A stretch of 14,167 nucleotides of DNA, from contig JAFGSH010000267.1 of NCBI GenBank assembly GCA_016934695.1, positions 1 through 14,167 of the forward strand. The letters run 5' to 3'. Source of the stretch: Deltaproteobacteria bacterium. GTDB taxonomy: Bacteria > Desulfobacterota > Syntrophia > Syntrophales > UBA2210. Of this stretch, positions 1 through 8,083 are shown in pieces. Positions within the stretch are counted from its first letter, which is position 1; every line of letters starts with the position of its first letter. The translations under genes and the position numbers were made by a program. Under the pieces are notes generated by a model. It did not search any database. It saw only the letters and a program-made list of their open reading frames with translations, and had not been told where the DNA came from.

Positions 1-1
1 C

Positions 2-73
2 CACAACCTGGAGGTCTACCTCACCGGGTCCGGTGCAATGGAGAGTGTGGTCGATCTCGAAAGGGGGTACTGA
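2..73 (+). CDS. C-terminal end of an unidentified protein (partial, cut by window edge)
   Basis: Reading from base 2 gives 23 codons ending in TGA at 71-73; the peptide starts HNLEVYLTGSG and ends VVDLERGY. It is the only one of the three forward frames here that looks like protein, and about 18 of 23 third positions are G or C, as in the genes downstream. The other two frames stay open longer but give Arg/Pro/Ser-rich sequence that continues into AT-rich non-coding DNA. I do not recognise the family from so short a tail. It could be a chance open end, so confidence is moderate. Confidence 0.45.
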   Translation, partial: HNLEVYLTGSGAMESVVDLERGY

Positions 74-326
74 ACCGCCCGGTGGAACACGGGTCCCGAA
101 GCCCCGCCACCGCATCAACATTTTCTGTCATTTTTTTCTCAAAAGTTTTCCTCAAATCTCTAAAGAAAACCCCCGGTGTGTCGATATCCCGAATAAGAAC
201 TCACGACCTCTCCGTATCGACCGGATATGAGATTTCACCGGCGTGGTAACGGTTTTCAGGGCCCGTGCGCGCCTCTTCGAGGTCGAGTTCTGCTTACCCA
301 GGGACGAGAAGAAACACCGGTGCCAT
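74..326. other. Intergenic region upstream of the receptor operon
   Basis: About 250 bases without a convincing gene. Bases 120-170 are noticeably AT-rich, with a run of seven T at 130-136, unlike the coding DNA on either side. A weak long-range stem (GGTGG near 80 with CCACC near 108) precedes the T-run but is too loose to call a terminator. I see no good -35/-10 pair, although a promoter for the signalling operon must lie here. The sequence has no match to the cyclic-di-GMP-I riboswitch core. A TCCGTATCGAC 11-mer at 211-221 recurs at 330-340, just inside the next gene, and is probably chance. Confidence 0.4.
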
Positions 327-2345
327 ATGTCCGTATCGACACGACGCAACACTATCATCTTCCATGCCGCATTGATCGCATCGGCGCTTTCGTTTGCGGT
401 CGGAGCGGCTCTCTGCCGTCCCGCCTCTCTCTGTGCCGAAGAGCTGGATCTGACCCGTATAAGCATCGAAGAGCTGATGTCCATCAAGGTGACCTCGGTC
501 AACAAGAGGGAACAGAACCTCTCGGACAGTGCCGCCGCCGTCTTTGTCATCTCGAACGAAGACCTGAGACGATCCGGCGTCACCAGCATCGCGGATGCCC
601 TGCGCATGGTCCCCGGGATGAACGTAGCACGGATCGATTCCAATAAATGGGCGGTGAACTGCCGCGGCGGTGCCAGCCGCTTTAACGATAAGCTGCTGGT
701 CCTCATTGACGGACGCAGTGTGTACACCTCCTCCTTCTCCGGCGTCTACTGGGAGGTCCAGGATGTGATGCTGGAAGACGTGGAGCGCATCGAGGTTATC
801 CGCGGTCCGGGGGCCTCGATCTGGGGAGCCAATGCGGTCAACGGCGTGATCAATATCATCACCAAACACACGGCGGACACGCAGGGCGGCCTGGTGAGCA
901 TGGGGGGCGGCACCGAGGAACAGGGGTTTGTCTCCGCCCGTTACGGGGCCTCCCTGAAAGAGGGAACCTACGGGCGCCTGTATGCCAAGGGTTTCAAGCG
1001 GGATCAGTTTGTGACCCGGACGGGAGACGATGCCGGCGATGACTGGGGTATGCTGCGAAGCGGGTTCCGCCTGGATTCCCGTGCGGGCGCCACCGACAGC
1101 TTTACCGTGCAGGGAGACATGTATCAGGGGGGAATCGACCAGCGGATCGACCTCCAGTCGACGGCGGCCCCGTATTCCCTGGCGGTGGAGGATGATGTCA
1201 CGGTGTCGGGCGGCAACCTGCTCGCCCGCTGGCAGAAAACACTCTCTCGCACCTCGGAGTTTGAGGTGCAGGCCTATTACGACCGGACCGTCCGTAAAGA
1301 GACCTGGGAAGAAGAAGAGCGGGACAGCTTTGATCTGAGCTTTCAGCATCACCTGAAAAGGGGACGGCATGACATCGTCTGGGGGGGGCGTTTTTACCAT
1401 ACCCATGACGATTTTACTGACAGCTCGGTCCTGGTGATCGATCCCGCCAGCAGCAGCGACGCTCTGTACAGCCTGTTTTTCCAGGATGAGATCGAGATCT
1501 CGCCCAAGCGGGTGTGGCTGACGCTGGGATCAAAGTTCGAACATAATGACTACAGCGGATACGAAGTTCAACCGACCGCCCGGCTCCTCTGGGCTCCGCA
1601 CCGCGGCCATCGCCTGTGGACGGCTATATCGCGGGCGACCCGGACCCCGTCCCGGGTGGAACAGGACGGGACCCTTCTCAATGCCGTCGTGCCCCCCGGT
1701 CCTTCTCCCCTCCCTGTGGCGGTCACCGTCGCCGGGAATCCGGGCTTCGATACCGAGGAACTGACGGCCTACGAGCTGGGCTACCGTTTTATGGCATCCA
1801 GGAAATTCTCGGCAGACATAACGGCTTTTTATCATGATTACGATAATCTGAGGAGGACGTATCTGGAAAACACCGTATTCCGGGGGACCTACCTCGAGCA
1901 GATTCTCCGCTTTACGAACACCTTTTCGGCCCGCACCTCCGGGGCAGAGATGTCCGGGACGTGGCAGGCAGTGGACTGGCTGAAGTTCGATCTTGCCTAT
2001 ACCTATCTCGACAGTGACATGGAAGAGGGGGAAATGGTCGGTGAAGAGCCGACACACACGGTATCCTTACGGACGGCCGTCAATCTGCGAAAGGATCTCG
2101 ATCTCGATATCTGGGTCCGGTATGTCGACGGTGTTGACAGGATTTATGTGACAGACCCATACCCGATAGATGCCTATATGACTCTCGACCTGCGCCTTGC
2201 CTGGCGTCCCGTCGCAGGAGTTGAACTGGCCGTCGTCGGTCAGGATCTGTTGAATGGCGATCATCTGGAATTCGTCCAGGAGAACTTCACGCGGCCCACC
2301 GAGATCGAGCGGCGGGTATACGGTACGGTGACCTACCGTTTTTAG
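327..2345 (+). CDS. TonB-dependent outer-membrane receptor
   Basis: A 672-residue outer-membrane beta-barrel of the TonB-dependent receptor family, which imports large ligands such as metal chelates or cobalamin using TonB energy; the ligand cannot be read from sequence. Residues 1-37 look like a signal peptide (two Arg, a hydrophobic stretch, likely cut after SLCA). The plug spans about 50-165 and has family signatures: VFVISNEDLRRSG, a LLVLIDGRSVYT segment, and IEVIRGPGASIWGANAVNGVINIITK-type sequence. The rest is barrel and ends in Phe (VTYRF), the usual outer-membrane insertion signal. The ATG at 327 is chosen because it gives an immediate signal peptide; the frame stays open upstream to 243 without a sensible leader. 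It is the first gene of a four-gene signalling operon, so it may report ligand binding as well as import. No TonB/ExbBD genes lie nearby. Confidence 0.93.
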   Translation: MSVSTRRNTIIFHAALIASALSFAVGAALCRPASLCAEELDLTRISIEELMSIKVTSVNKREQNLSDSAAAVFVISNEDLRRSGVTSIADALRMVPGMNVARIDSNKWAVNCRGGASRFNDKLLVLIDGRSVYTSSFSGVYWEVQDVMLEDVERIEVIRGPGASIWGANAVNGVINIITKHTADTQGGLVSMGGGTEEQGFVSARYGASLKEGTYGRLYAKGFKRDQFVTRTGDDAGDDWGMLRSGFRLDSRAGATDSFTVQGDMYQGGIDQRIDLQSTAAPYSLAVEDDVTVSGGNLLARWQKTLSRTSEFEVQAYYDRTVRKETWEEEERDSFDLSFQHHLKRGRHDIVWGGRFYHTHDDFTDSSVLVIDPASSSDALYSLFFQDEIEISPKRVWLTLGSKFEHNDYSGYEVQPTARLLWAPHRGHRLWTAISRATRTPSRVEQDGTLLNAVVPPGPSPLPVAVTVAGNPGFDTEELTAYELGYRFMASRKFSADITAFYHDYDNLRRTYLENTVFRGTYLEQILRFTNTFSARTSGAEMSGTWQAVDWLKFDLAYTYLDSDMEEGEMVGEEPTHTVSLRTAVNLRKDLDLDIWVRYVDGVDRIYVTDPYPIDAYMTLDLRLAWRPVAGVELAVVGQDLLNGDHLEFVQENFTRPTEIERRVYGTVTYRF

Positions 2346-2354
2346 GAATTGTTC

Positions 2355-2945
2355 ATGGAAAGGTTCCGGGACAGAATGTATCCCATCGGCCGGTCACTCG
2401 TTTTCGGAATTTCCTTGCTGCTGCCGGTCTTCTTCGGGGCGGTGGAGATCCCGGCACAACCCATGGATGAGTACCGGGTCAAGGCGGCTTTCGTCCTCAA
2501 TTTCGTTCGGTTTACCCAGTGGCCGGATGAGTCATTTGCCGGGGCCGACGCTCCGTGCAGGCTCTGTGTGGCGGGGGACAGGACCCTTGAGTCGGCCTTT
2601 CGGGCTCTTGAGGGTAAGAAGGTCGGCGCCCGTCTGCTCCATGTCCGGTTCGTGCGCAAGGCCGATGATTGCGAAGGGTGTAACGCCGTTTTTGTCGGCA
2701 GGGATATTGATCGTTCCTCCCTGCCGAACATATTCATGGCGGTCAAGGACAGGCCCGTTCTCACGATCGGCGAGACTGAGGAGTTTATCAGACGTGGCGG
2801 CATGATCAGGTTTTTCGTACAAGAGGGTCGGCTCCGGTTTGAGATTGATCCCAAGAAGGTCTGGCAGCAGCACATAAAGCTCAGCTCCCGGCTTCTGAAT
2901 CTGGCGGTCCTTTCGGGCGATAGATACACAGGAGGTATGCAATGA
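2355..2945 (+). CDS. YfiR-family (DUF4154) periplasmic regulator
   Basis: A 196-residue secreted protein. An N-terminal hydrophobic segment (about residues 13-34) is a likely signal peptide, giving export to the periplasm. The body matches the YfiR/DUF4154 family: [19 protein letters not shown] near the start, LCVAGD at 70-75, [10 protein letters not shown] at 109-118, and a C-terminal GGMIRFF...LRFEID...SRLLNLAVL segment. In Pseudomonas, YfiR is a periplasmic inhibitor of the diguanylate cyclase YfiN. Here the neighbour is instead a hybrid kinase with a CHASE8-like sensor, so it is inferred to gate that kinase. Cysteines form two CXXC pairs (C68/C71 and C106/C109). ATG 2355 follows an AGGA at 2344-2347 with 7-base spacing; an in-frame TTG at 2349 is less likely. 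The stop overlaps the next start by four bases (ATGA). Confidence 0.88.
   Translation: MERFRDRMYPIGRSLVFGISLLLPVFFGAVEIPAQPMDEYRVKAAFVLNFVRFTQWPDESFAGADAPCRLCVAGDRTLESAFRALEGKKVGARLLHVRFVRKADDCEGCNAVFVGRDIDRSSLPNIFMAVKDRPVLTIGETEEFIRRGGMIRFFVQEGRLRFEIDPKKVWQQHIKLSSRLLNLAVLSGDRYTGGMQ
2930..2945 (+). promoter_or_regulatory. Strong Shine-Dalgarno and ATGA overlap
   Basis: AGGAGGT at 2930-2936 sits six bases before the ATG at 2942, within the end of the YfiR-family gene. The start ATG and the preceding stop TGA share bases 2943-2944 (ATGA), so translation of the kinase is likely coupled to that of the YfiR-like protein. This fixes the kinase start. Confidence 0.85.
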
Positions 2946-5806
2946 CGCGATTTGGCAACCTTTCGATCCAGAAAAAGCTGTTTCTTCTCTTGGGGATCAT
3001 TTCCTCACTCATCCTGTTTATGGCAGCTGCGGTGCTGATCATCAGCGAGGGGGGGAATATCGAAAGGGCCCTTGTGGAGGAACTCTCTTCCATGGCCGAT
3101 GTGGTCGCCCTGAACACCGGGGCCGCCATGTCGTTTAACGACGAGCAGGCCGCCCGGGAGAATCTGGCCTCCCTGTCCGTCAAACCCGGGATCGCCGTTG
3201 CGGCCCTGTATGACAAAGAGGGCAATCCCTACAGCCGGTACAACCGCGACGGAGTCGATCCGGATGCCCTGATCGCCGAGCTCGGTGCCGTCTACCCGGA
3301 CCTGGCGGCAATCCTGCGGGAAGTGCGGGAGAGGGGGTTTATCACTTACATGTCCGAGGGCCATCTGCATGTCGTGCGGCCCGTCCTCGTGCACGACACC
3401 CTGGCCGGCGCCATCCATCTGGTCGACGATATGCGGCAGCTGCACAGCAGGCTGAACGATTATTACCTCCTCATTGCGGTCATCGTGATCATCACCTTCG
3501 CCATTCTGATCTTTCTGTCAAAGCGGGTGCAGAAGCTCTTTACCGATCCGCTGTCCCAGGTGATACAGTCCATGATCGCGGTGGCCGGGGAAAAGAATTA
3601 TGACGTCCGGATAGAACAGCAGCGCGACGACGAGTTCGGCACCCTGATCAACTGTTTCAACAACATGGTCAGCGAGATCCGGGCCAGAGACGAGGCGCTG
3701 CAGGAATACAGCTCGGGCCTTGAAGAGATGGTGGAGGCCCGCACCCGCGATCTCTCGAAGGCCAAGAGCGACCTGGAGGATATGGTGGTTCACCTCGAAA
3801 AGGCCAGGGGAGAGGCGGAAGAAGCCAGCCGTGTGAAATCCCAGTTTCTGGCGAACATGAGCCACGAGATACGCACGCCGATGAACGGCGTCCTGGGGAT
3901 GGCTGAGCTGCTGCTGGAGACGGATCTTGCCGAGGAACAGCTCCGGTTTGCAAGGACCATCCAGAGCTCGGGCGAATCGCTCCTGGCAATCATCAATGAT
4001 ATTCTTGATTTTTCGAAGATAGAGGCGGGCAAACTCGATATGGAAAGCATCCCCTTCAACCTGCAGCTGCTGATCGAGGATGTCGCCAATCTGTTCGGTT
4101 CCCGGAGCCATGCCAAGGGGATCGAGCTCGCCGCCATCATCCCGGAGGAAACGGATATCTTCCTCAAGGGGGACCCCATGCGGCTCCGTCAGGTCCTCAC
4201 GAACCTCGTCGGCAATGCGGTCAAGTTTACGGAAAAGGGCGAGGTCGTCATACGGGTTTCAACCGAGGAGCGGGATAACGGGATGGTAACCCTCAGTGCA
4301 TCGGTCGTGGATACCGGTGTCGGGATCAGCCCGGAGGACCGCCGGAAACTCTTCCGGCCCTTTTCCCAGATCGACGGGTCCACAACCCGCAAATACGGGG
4401 GGACGGGGCTCGGGCTGATGATCTCCCGGGAACTGATCTCACTGATGGGAGGTGTACTGGATTGCGAGAGTGAGCAGGGCAAGGGCTCGACCTTCTCCTT
4501 CACCGTGGATCTTGAGAGGAGCCCGGAGACCGATCACAGGGAGACCCTCCCCAACGTGGCCAGGCTGCACGGACTCAGGGTCCTGATTGTCGACGATAAT
4601 GCGACGAACCGGGAGATTCTCGAACGGCAGACGGCCTCGTGGGGGATGGACTACGATACGGCCGCCGGAGGAAAGGAGGGGCTGGAGAAGCTGGCCCGCG
4701 CCCGGCAGGAACAGGAGCCCTTCGATCTGGTCCTCCTCGATATGGACATGCCCGACATGGGGGGACTCGATGTCGCCCAGAGGATACAGGCGGATCCCGC
4801 CATTGCCGGGGTCCGTGTGGTCATGCTCACCTCGGTGGGGGTGCACGGTGATGCCCGGGCGGCCAAGGAGAGGGGCATATTGGCGTATCTGACAAAACCG
4901 ATCCGCCAGTCCGATCTCTACAACGCCCTGATCAAGGTGATCGGGCACAGCCCGGGTAACGGATCGGGACGCCCTGCCGTCCGGCACAGTACCGCCGGGG
5001 GAGGACCGCGATTCGATGTCCATGTCCTCGTGGCGGAGGATAACGCGACGAACCGGGAGGTTACCGAGGCCATGCTCAAGGCGTTCGGCTGCCGCGTATC
5101 TCTTGCCGCCAACGGGCGGGAGGCCGTCGATGTCGTCGCCCGGTCGGGGGAGGAGTATGATCTTGTCTTTATGGACTGCCAGATGCCCATCCTTGACGGG
5201 TACCAGGCCACGGCCGCGATCCGCGGTCTGGAGCGGGGGAAGGGGCTTGAAAGGAGGCTCCCCATCGTTGCACTGACGGCGCATGCCCTCGAGGAGGACC
5301 GTGATAAGTGCCTGTCCGCCGGGATGGACGATTATCTGAGCAAACCCTTTATGCTCAACCAGCTTCTGGCCGTCCTCGAGCGCTGGTTCGACGGCGGGTC
5401 GGCTGTGTCAGCGGAAAAGGCGGAGCTCCCGGCACAAGAGGAGGAAAGCACATCATCCCCCATCGACCGGAGCGTGCTGAGCGCACTGGAAGAACTCCAG
5501 GTGCAGGGAGAGCCGAGTGTCGTGAAACGGGTGATCGATGCCTATCTGGCCGATTCGGAGCCCCTTGTGTCGCGGTTGCAGGAGGCCCTTTCGGTGAACG
5601 ACGGGGAGGTCCTGCGGCGCTCCGCCCACAGCCTCAAGTCGAGCAGCGCCAACGTGGGGGCCTTCGGGCTCTCCGAGATCAGCAGGGATCTCGAGATGGA
5701 GTGCAGAAACAATTCGGGTGAAGACGCGGCCCGCCTCGTCTCGGCCATCGAATCCGAGTTTTTGAGGGTCAAGGGGGCCTTGCAACGGGAGAGCGATTGC
5801 ATATGA
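2942..5806 (+). CDS. Hybrid sensor histidine kinase: CHASE8-like/HAMP/HisKA/HATPase/REC/REC/Hpt
   Basis: A 954-residue inner-membrane phosphorelay kinase. In order: membrane helix 11-34; periplasmic sensor about 36-170, CHASE8-like by its NLSIQKKL lead-in and [18 protein letters not shown] motif; membrane helix 174-192; HAMP 194-247; coiled coil 255-300; HisKA with SHEIRTP, phospho-His H308; ATPase with N421/N425, DTGVGI 457-462, FRPFSQ and GGTGLGL 486-492; receiver 1 (DD551-552, D600, K652); receiver 2 (E699-D700, D745, K801); Hpt with [13 protein letters not shown]896. Every residue needed for a His-Asp-His-Asp relay is present. This layout is BarA/ArcB-like, but with a sensor of the type found in YfiN. 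The preceding YfiR-like protein is its likely periplasmic partner and the downstream REC protein its likely output. The 5' end overlaps the YfiR-like gene by four bases and the 3' end overlaps the next gene in the same way. Confidence 0.95.
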   Translation: MTRFGNLSIQKKLFLLLGIISSLILFMAAAVLIISEGGNIERALVEELSSMADVVALNTGAAMSFNDEQAARENLASLSVKPGIAVAALYDKEGNPYSRYNRDGVDPDALIAELGAVYPDLAAILREVRERGFITYMSEGHLHVVRPVLVHDTLAGAIHLVDDMRQLHSRLNDYYLLIAVIVIITFAILIFLSKRVQKLFTDPLSQVIQSMIAVAGEKNYDVRIEQQRDDEFGTLINCFNNMVSEIRARDEALQEYSSGLEEMVEARTRDLSKAKSDLEDMVVHLEKARGEAEEASRVKSQFLANMSHEIRTPMNGVLGMAELLLETDLAEEQLRFARTIQSSGESLLAIINDILDFSKIEAGKLDMESIPFNLQLLIEDVANLFGSRSHAKGIELAAIIPEETDIFLKGDPMRLRQVLTNLVGNAVKFTEKGEVVIRVSTEERDNGMVTLSASVVDTGVGISPEDRRKLFRPFSQIDGSTTRKYGGTGLGLMISRELISLMGGVLDCESEQGKGSTFSFTVDLERSPETDHRETLPNVARLHGLRVLIVDDNATNREILERQTASWGMDYDTAAGGKEGLEKLARARQEQEPFDLVLLDMDMPDMGGLDVAQRIQADPAIAGVRVVMLTSVGVHGDARAAKERGILAYLTKPIRQSDLYNALIKVIGHSPGNGSGRPAVRHSTAGGGPRFDVHVLVAEDNATNREVTEAMLKAFGCRVSLAANGREAVDVVARSGEEYDLVFMDCQMPILDGYQATAAIRGLERGKGLERRLPIVALTAHALEEDRDKCLSAGMDDYLSKPFMLNQLLAVLERWFDGGSAVSAEKAELPAQEEESTSSPIDRSVLSALEELQVQGEPSVVKRVIDAYLADSEPLVSRLQEALSVNDGEVLRRSAHSLKSSSANVGAFGLSEISRDLEMECRNNSGEDAARLVSAIESEFLRVKGALQRESDCI

Positions 5807-7926
5807 TTGACAGACGGGCGAAAAGAAATCCGCTGGCGCTGGTCGTCGATGACGACAACTCTCTGCGGATATCCATGGGTGCGGCACTCATGAAGGTCGG
5901 CTTCGACGTGATCGAGGCGGAGAACGGCCGCCGTGCCCTCCCCCTCTTCCGCTCCGAAAATCCCGATCTCGTCCTCCTGGACGTCCTCATGCCGGAGATG
6001 GACGGATTCGAGACCTGTGCCGCCATTCGAAGGCTCACCGAAGGGGCGTATACGCAGATCCTGATGGTCACCGGCCTGGATGATACCGATTCCATCAAGC
6101 GGGCCTTCGAGGTCGGCGCGGACGGGTTCATCGCCAAACCCGTGAATCTGATGATGCTGGGCCAGCGGGGGAGGTATATGCTGCGCGCCGGGCGGGCCTT
6201 CAGGGAGCTGTACATGAGCCAGAGCCACCTGGCCAAGACCCAGAAACTGGCCAAACTCGGCAACTGGCAGGTCAATCTCGCCACCAACGAGTTTCACTGC
6301 TCCTACGAAGCGGGCCGCCTCCTCGGGTTGAACGGGGACGGCGGGCAGGTAAGTTATGAGAATTTTCTGGCGCAGGTCGTTGACCAGGAACGCGATACGG
6401 TCAGGGAAGAGATCGACAAGGCGGTGAAGGAGAAGAGATCGCTCACCCTGGATTACCGCGTGCTGCTCGCCGACGGGACCCAGAAGCACATCCTGAACCA
6501 GGGTGAGGTGCTCTTCAACGAGAACGGAGAACCGGAGATGCTGCTGGGGGTCATTCAGGACGTAACCCGTCTGAAACAGGCCGAGGAGGAGATCCGGCTG
6601 CTCGCCTTCTATGACGGTCTGACCGGTCTGGCGAATCGAATCCTTTTCCGGGACCGGCTTTCGCAGGCGATTACCGCGGCCACGCGCAACAACCAGATCT
6701 TCGCCCTGCTGTATCTCGACCTCGACCACTTCAAACGGGTGAACGACACGCTCGGCCACCATATCGGCGATCTGCTCCTGAAAAACGTGGCGGAGACGCT
6801 CAAGAAGAATATCCGTCGCAACGATGCCATGGCGCGGATCGGGACGGACAGCCCCGATTCGATGATCGCCCGGCTGGGAGGAGACGAGTTTACCGTCCTG
6901 CTTTCCGATATCAAGAATACGGAAAACGCGGCGATGGTTGCCAGGCGCCTCATTCAGGCCATACCGGCCACCTACGACTGCGACGGGCATGAGGTGTCGG
7001 TGACCACCAGCATCGGGATCAGCGTCTTCCCCCAGGACGGGAGGAGTGCCGAAGTCTTGTTGAAGAACGCGGATTCCGCGATGTACCAGGCAAAGGATTC
7101 CGGGAGGAATAACTATCAGTTCTATGAGGAATCTCTCAACCGCGCCGTCATCGAGCGGTTTTCGATCGAAAAGGATATCAGGACGGCGCTGGAGAGGGGC
7201 GAGTTCATGCTGTATTATCAGCCCCAGGTAAACCTCGCAACGAGAAAGATCGTCGGCGCCGAGGCGCTGATCCGGTGGTTCCATCCGAAGAAGGGGATGA
7301 TCCCCCCCGATAACTTCATACCGATTGCTGAAGAATCCGACCTGATCATCGACATCAACAGATGGGTGCTGCAAACGGCGTGCAGGCAGGGAAACGAGTG
7401 GAGAAAAGCCGGTTTGTCGCCGGCGAAGGTGGCGGTCAACCTCTCCGGGTATAAATTCATCACTCAGAATATCGTGCAGAGCATCGAGGATATCCTGCGG
7501 GCCGTCAAGCTCAACCCGCGCGAGCTCGAGGTGGAGATCACCGAGAACGTCCTCATGCAGGAGACGGAGGACACGGTTTCGATGCTGAATCAGATGAAGT
7601 CGCTGGGTGTCACCATGGCCCTGGACGATTTCGGGACGGGGTACTCCTCCCTGAGCTACCTGACCTCGTTCCCCTTCGATGCCATCAAGATCGATCGCTC
7701 CTTCGTCATGGAATGCATGCATCAGACGAATAACCGCATCATCATACGGGCTATCATCGCCATGGGGCACAGCCTCGAGAAGAGGATCGTGGCGGAGGGG
7801 ATTGAAACAGAGGAGCAGTTGGCTCTGCTCCGTGAGTACGGCTGCGACGAGGGACAGGGGTATTACTTCAGTCGCCCGATCCCCCCCGATGAATTCGCTG
7901 AACTCCTGGCGAAGGGAACCCTGTAA
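5803..7926 (+). CDS. Response regulator with REC-PAS-GGDEF-EAL (cyclic-di-GMP turnover)
   Basis: A 707-residue cytoplasmic protein with no membrane segment. Receiver 10-125 (D16-D18 acidic cluster, phosphoacceptor D60, K112); helical linker 130-150; PAS about 150-262 ending in the usual DVTRLKQAE linker; GGDEF domain about 265-445 with intact GGDEF at 359-363; EAL domain about 455-705 with EAL 487-489, N546 (NLS), E578/E581, DDFGTGYSS at 608-616, K629, E668 and Q685. Both synthesis (GGDEF) and hydrolysis (EAL) centres look catalytically complete, so the protein may be bifunctional, switched by phosphorylation. The allosteric RxxD (R338-D341) is separated from GGDEF by 17 residues instead of the usual 5. 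ATG 5803 forms an ATGA overlap with the kinase stop and follows GGGAGAG at 5787-5793; a TTG at 5797 is the alternative. It is the likely terminal acceptor of the upstream Hpt. Confidence 0.95.
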   Translation: MIDRRAKRNPLALVVDDDNSLRISMGAALMKVGFDVIEAENGRRALPLFRSENPDLVLLDVLMPEMDGFETCAAIRRLTEGAYTQILMVTGLDDTDSIKRAFEVGADGFIAKPVNLMMLGQRGRYMLRAGRAFRELYMSQSHLAKTQKLAKLGNWQVNLATNEFHCSYEAGRLLGLNGDGGQVSYENFLAQVVDQERDTVREEIDKAVKEKRSLTLDYRVLLADGTQKHILNQGEVLFNENGEPEMLLGVIQDVTRLKQAEEEIRLLAFYDGLTGLANRILFRDRLSQAITAATRNNQIFALLYLDLDHFKRVNDTLGHHIGDLLLKNVAETLKKNIRRNDAMARIGTDSPDSMIARLGGDEFTVLLSDIKNTENAAMVARRLIQAIPATYDCDGHEVSVTTSIGISVFPQDGRSAEVLLKNADSAMYQAKDSGRNNYQFYEESLNRAVIERFSIEKDIRTALERGEFMLYYQPQVNLATRKIVGAEALIRWFHPKKGMIPPDNFIPIAEESDLIIDINRWVLQTACRQGNEWRKAGLSPAKVAVNLSGYKFITQNIVQSIEDILRAVKLNPRELEVEITENVLMQETEDTVSMLNQMKSLGVTMALDDFGTGYSSLSYLTSFPFDAIKIDRSFVMECMHQTNNRIIIRAIIAMGHSLEKRIVAEGIETEEQLALLREYGCDEGQGYYFSRPIPPDEFAELLAKGTL

Positions 7927-7982
7927 CGACCCTCATCCCCCGGTTTGTTCGCGGTACCGGTATGTTGCGCCCTTCTTTCTTC

Positions 7983-8011
7983 TTGACATATGGGCACCGT
8001 ATTTCTATGGT
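7983..8011 (+). promoter_or_regulatory. Sigma-70-type promoter for the acyl-CoA synthetase gene
   Basis: Perfect -35 TTGACA at 7983-7988, 17-base spacer, -10 TATGGT at 8006-8011 (4 of 6 consensus). Transcription would start near 8018, giving a leader of about 65 bases before the ATG at 8084. It lies after the signalling operon, so the next gene is probably a separate transcription unit. Called by consensus match only. Confidence 0.6.
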
Positions 8012-8020
8012 GACTCACGC

Positions 8021-8080
8021 GAGGGGGCTTCCCCTCTCATGCCTTCCAAGCCACGGCCGAAACCGTCTTCTTGAGGGGAA
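8021..8080 (+). promoter_or_regulatory. Leader with alternative hairpin / SD-masking pairing
   Basis: GAGGGG-GCTT-CCCCTC at 8021-8036 forms a perfect 6-bp hairpin at the start of the predicted transcript. The 3' side, TTCCCCTC (8029-8036), is also perfectly complementary over 8 bases to GAGGGGAA (8073-8080), which contains the ribosome-binding site of the gene starting at 8084. The two pairings exclude each other. The sequence complementarity is seen directly; a switching role is inference. Confidence 0.4.
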
Positions 8081-8083
8081 ACG

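Noticed and set aside
33..230. A 65-codon plus-strand open frame at the left end
   Set aside because: It crosses from coding-like into AT-rich DNA, has no ribosome-binding site, and overlaps a better C-terminal fragment in another frame.
74..326. Cyclic-di-GMP riboswitch before the signalling operon
   Set aside because: This would be attractive given the operon's output, but the conserved core of the GEMM-type motif is not present in the region.
211..340. Direct repeat TCCGTATCGAC at 211-221 and 330-340
   Set aside because: One 11-mer pair with the second copy inside coding sequence; no further copies or flanking symmetry, so chance is likely.
294..1406. A 370-codon minus-strand open frame over the receptor gene
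   Set aside because: It lies entirely opposite the plug and early barrel of the TonB-dependent receptor and has no protein-like signatures or ribosome-binding site.
5542..7770. A 742-codon open frame on the minus strand opposite the GGDEF-EAL gene
   Set aside because: It is antisense to a gene with unmistakable REC, GGDEF and EAL motifs. High GC keeps the opposite frame open, and its His/Pro/Gly/Arg-rich translation matches no family I know.
7927..7980. Possible terminator after the signalling operon
   Set aside because: CCGGT (7940-7944) can pair with ACCGG (7956-7960), but the loop is long and no T-run follows directly; the later TTCTTTCTTCTT is too far away.
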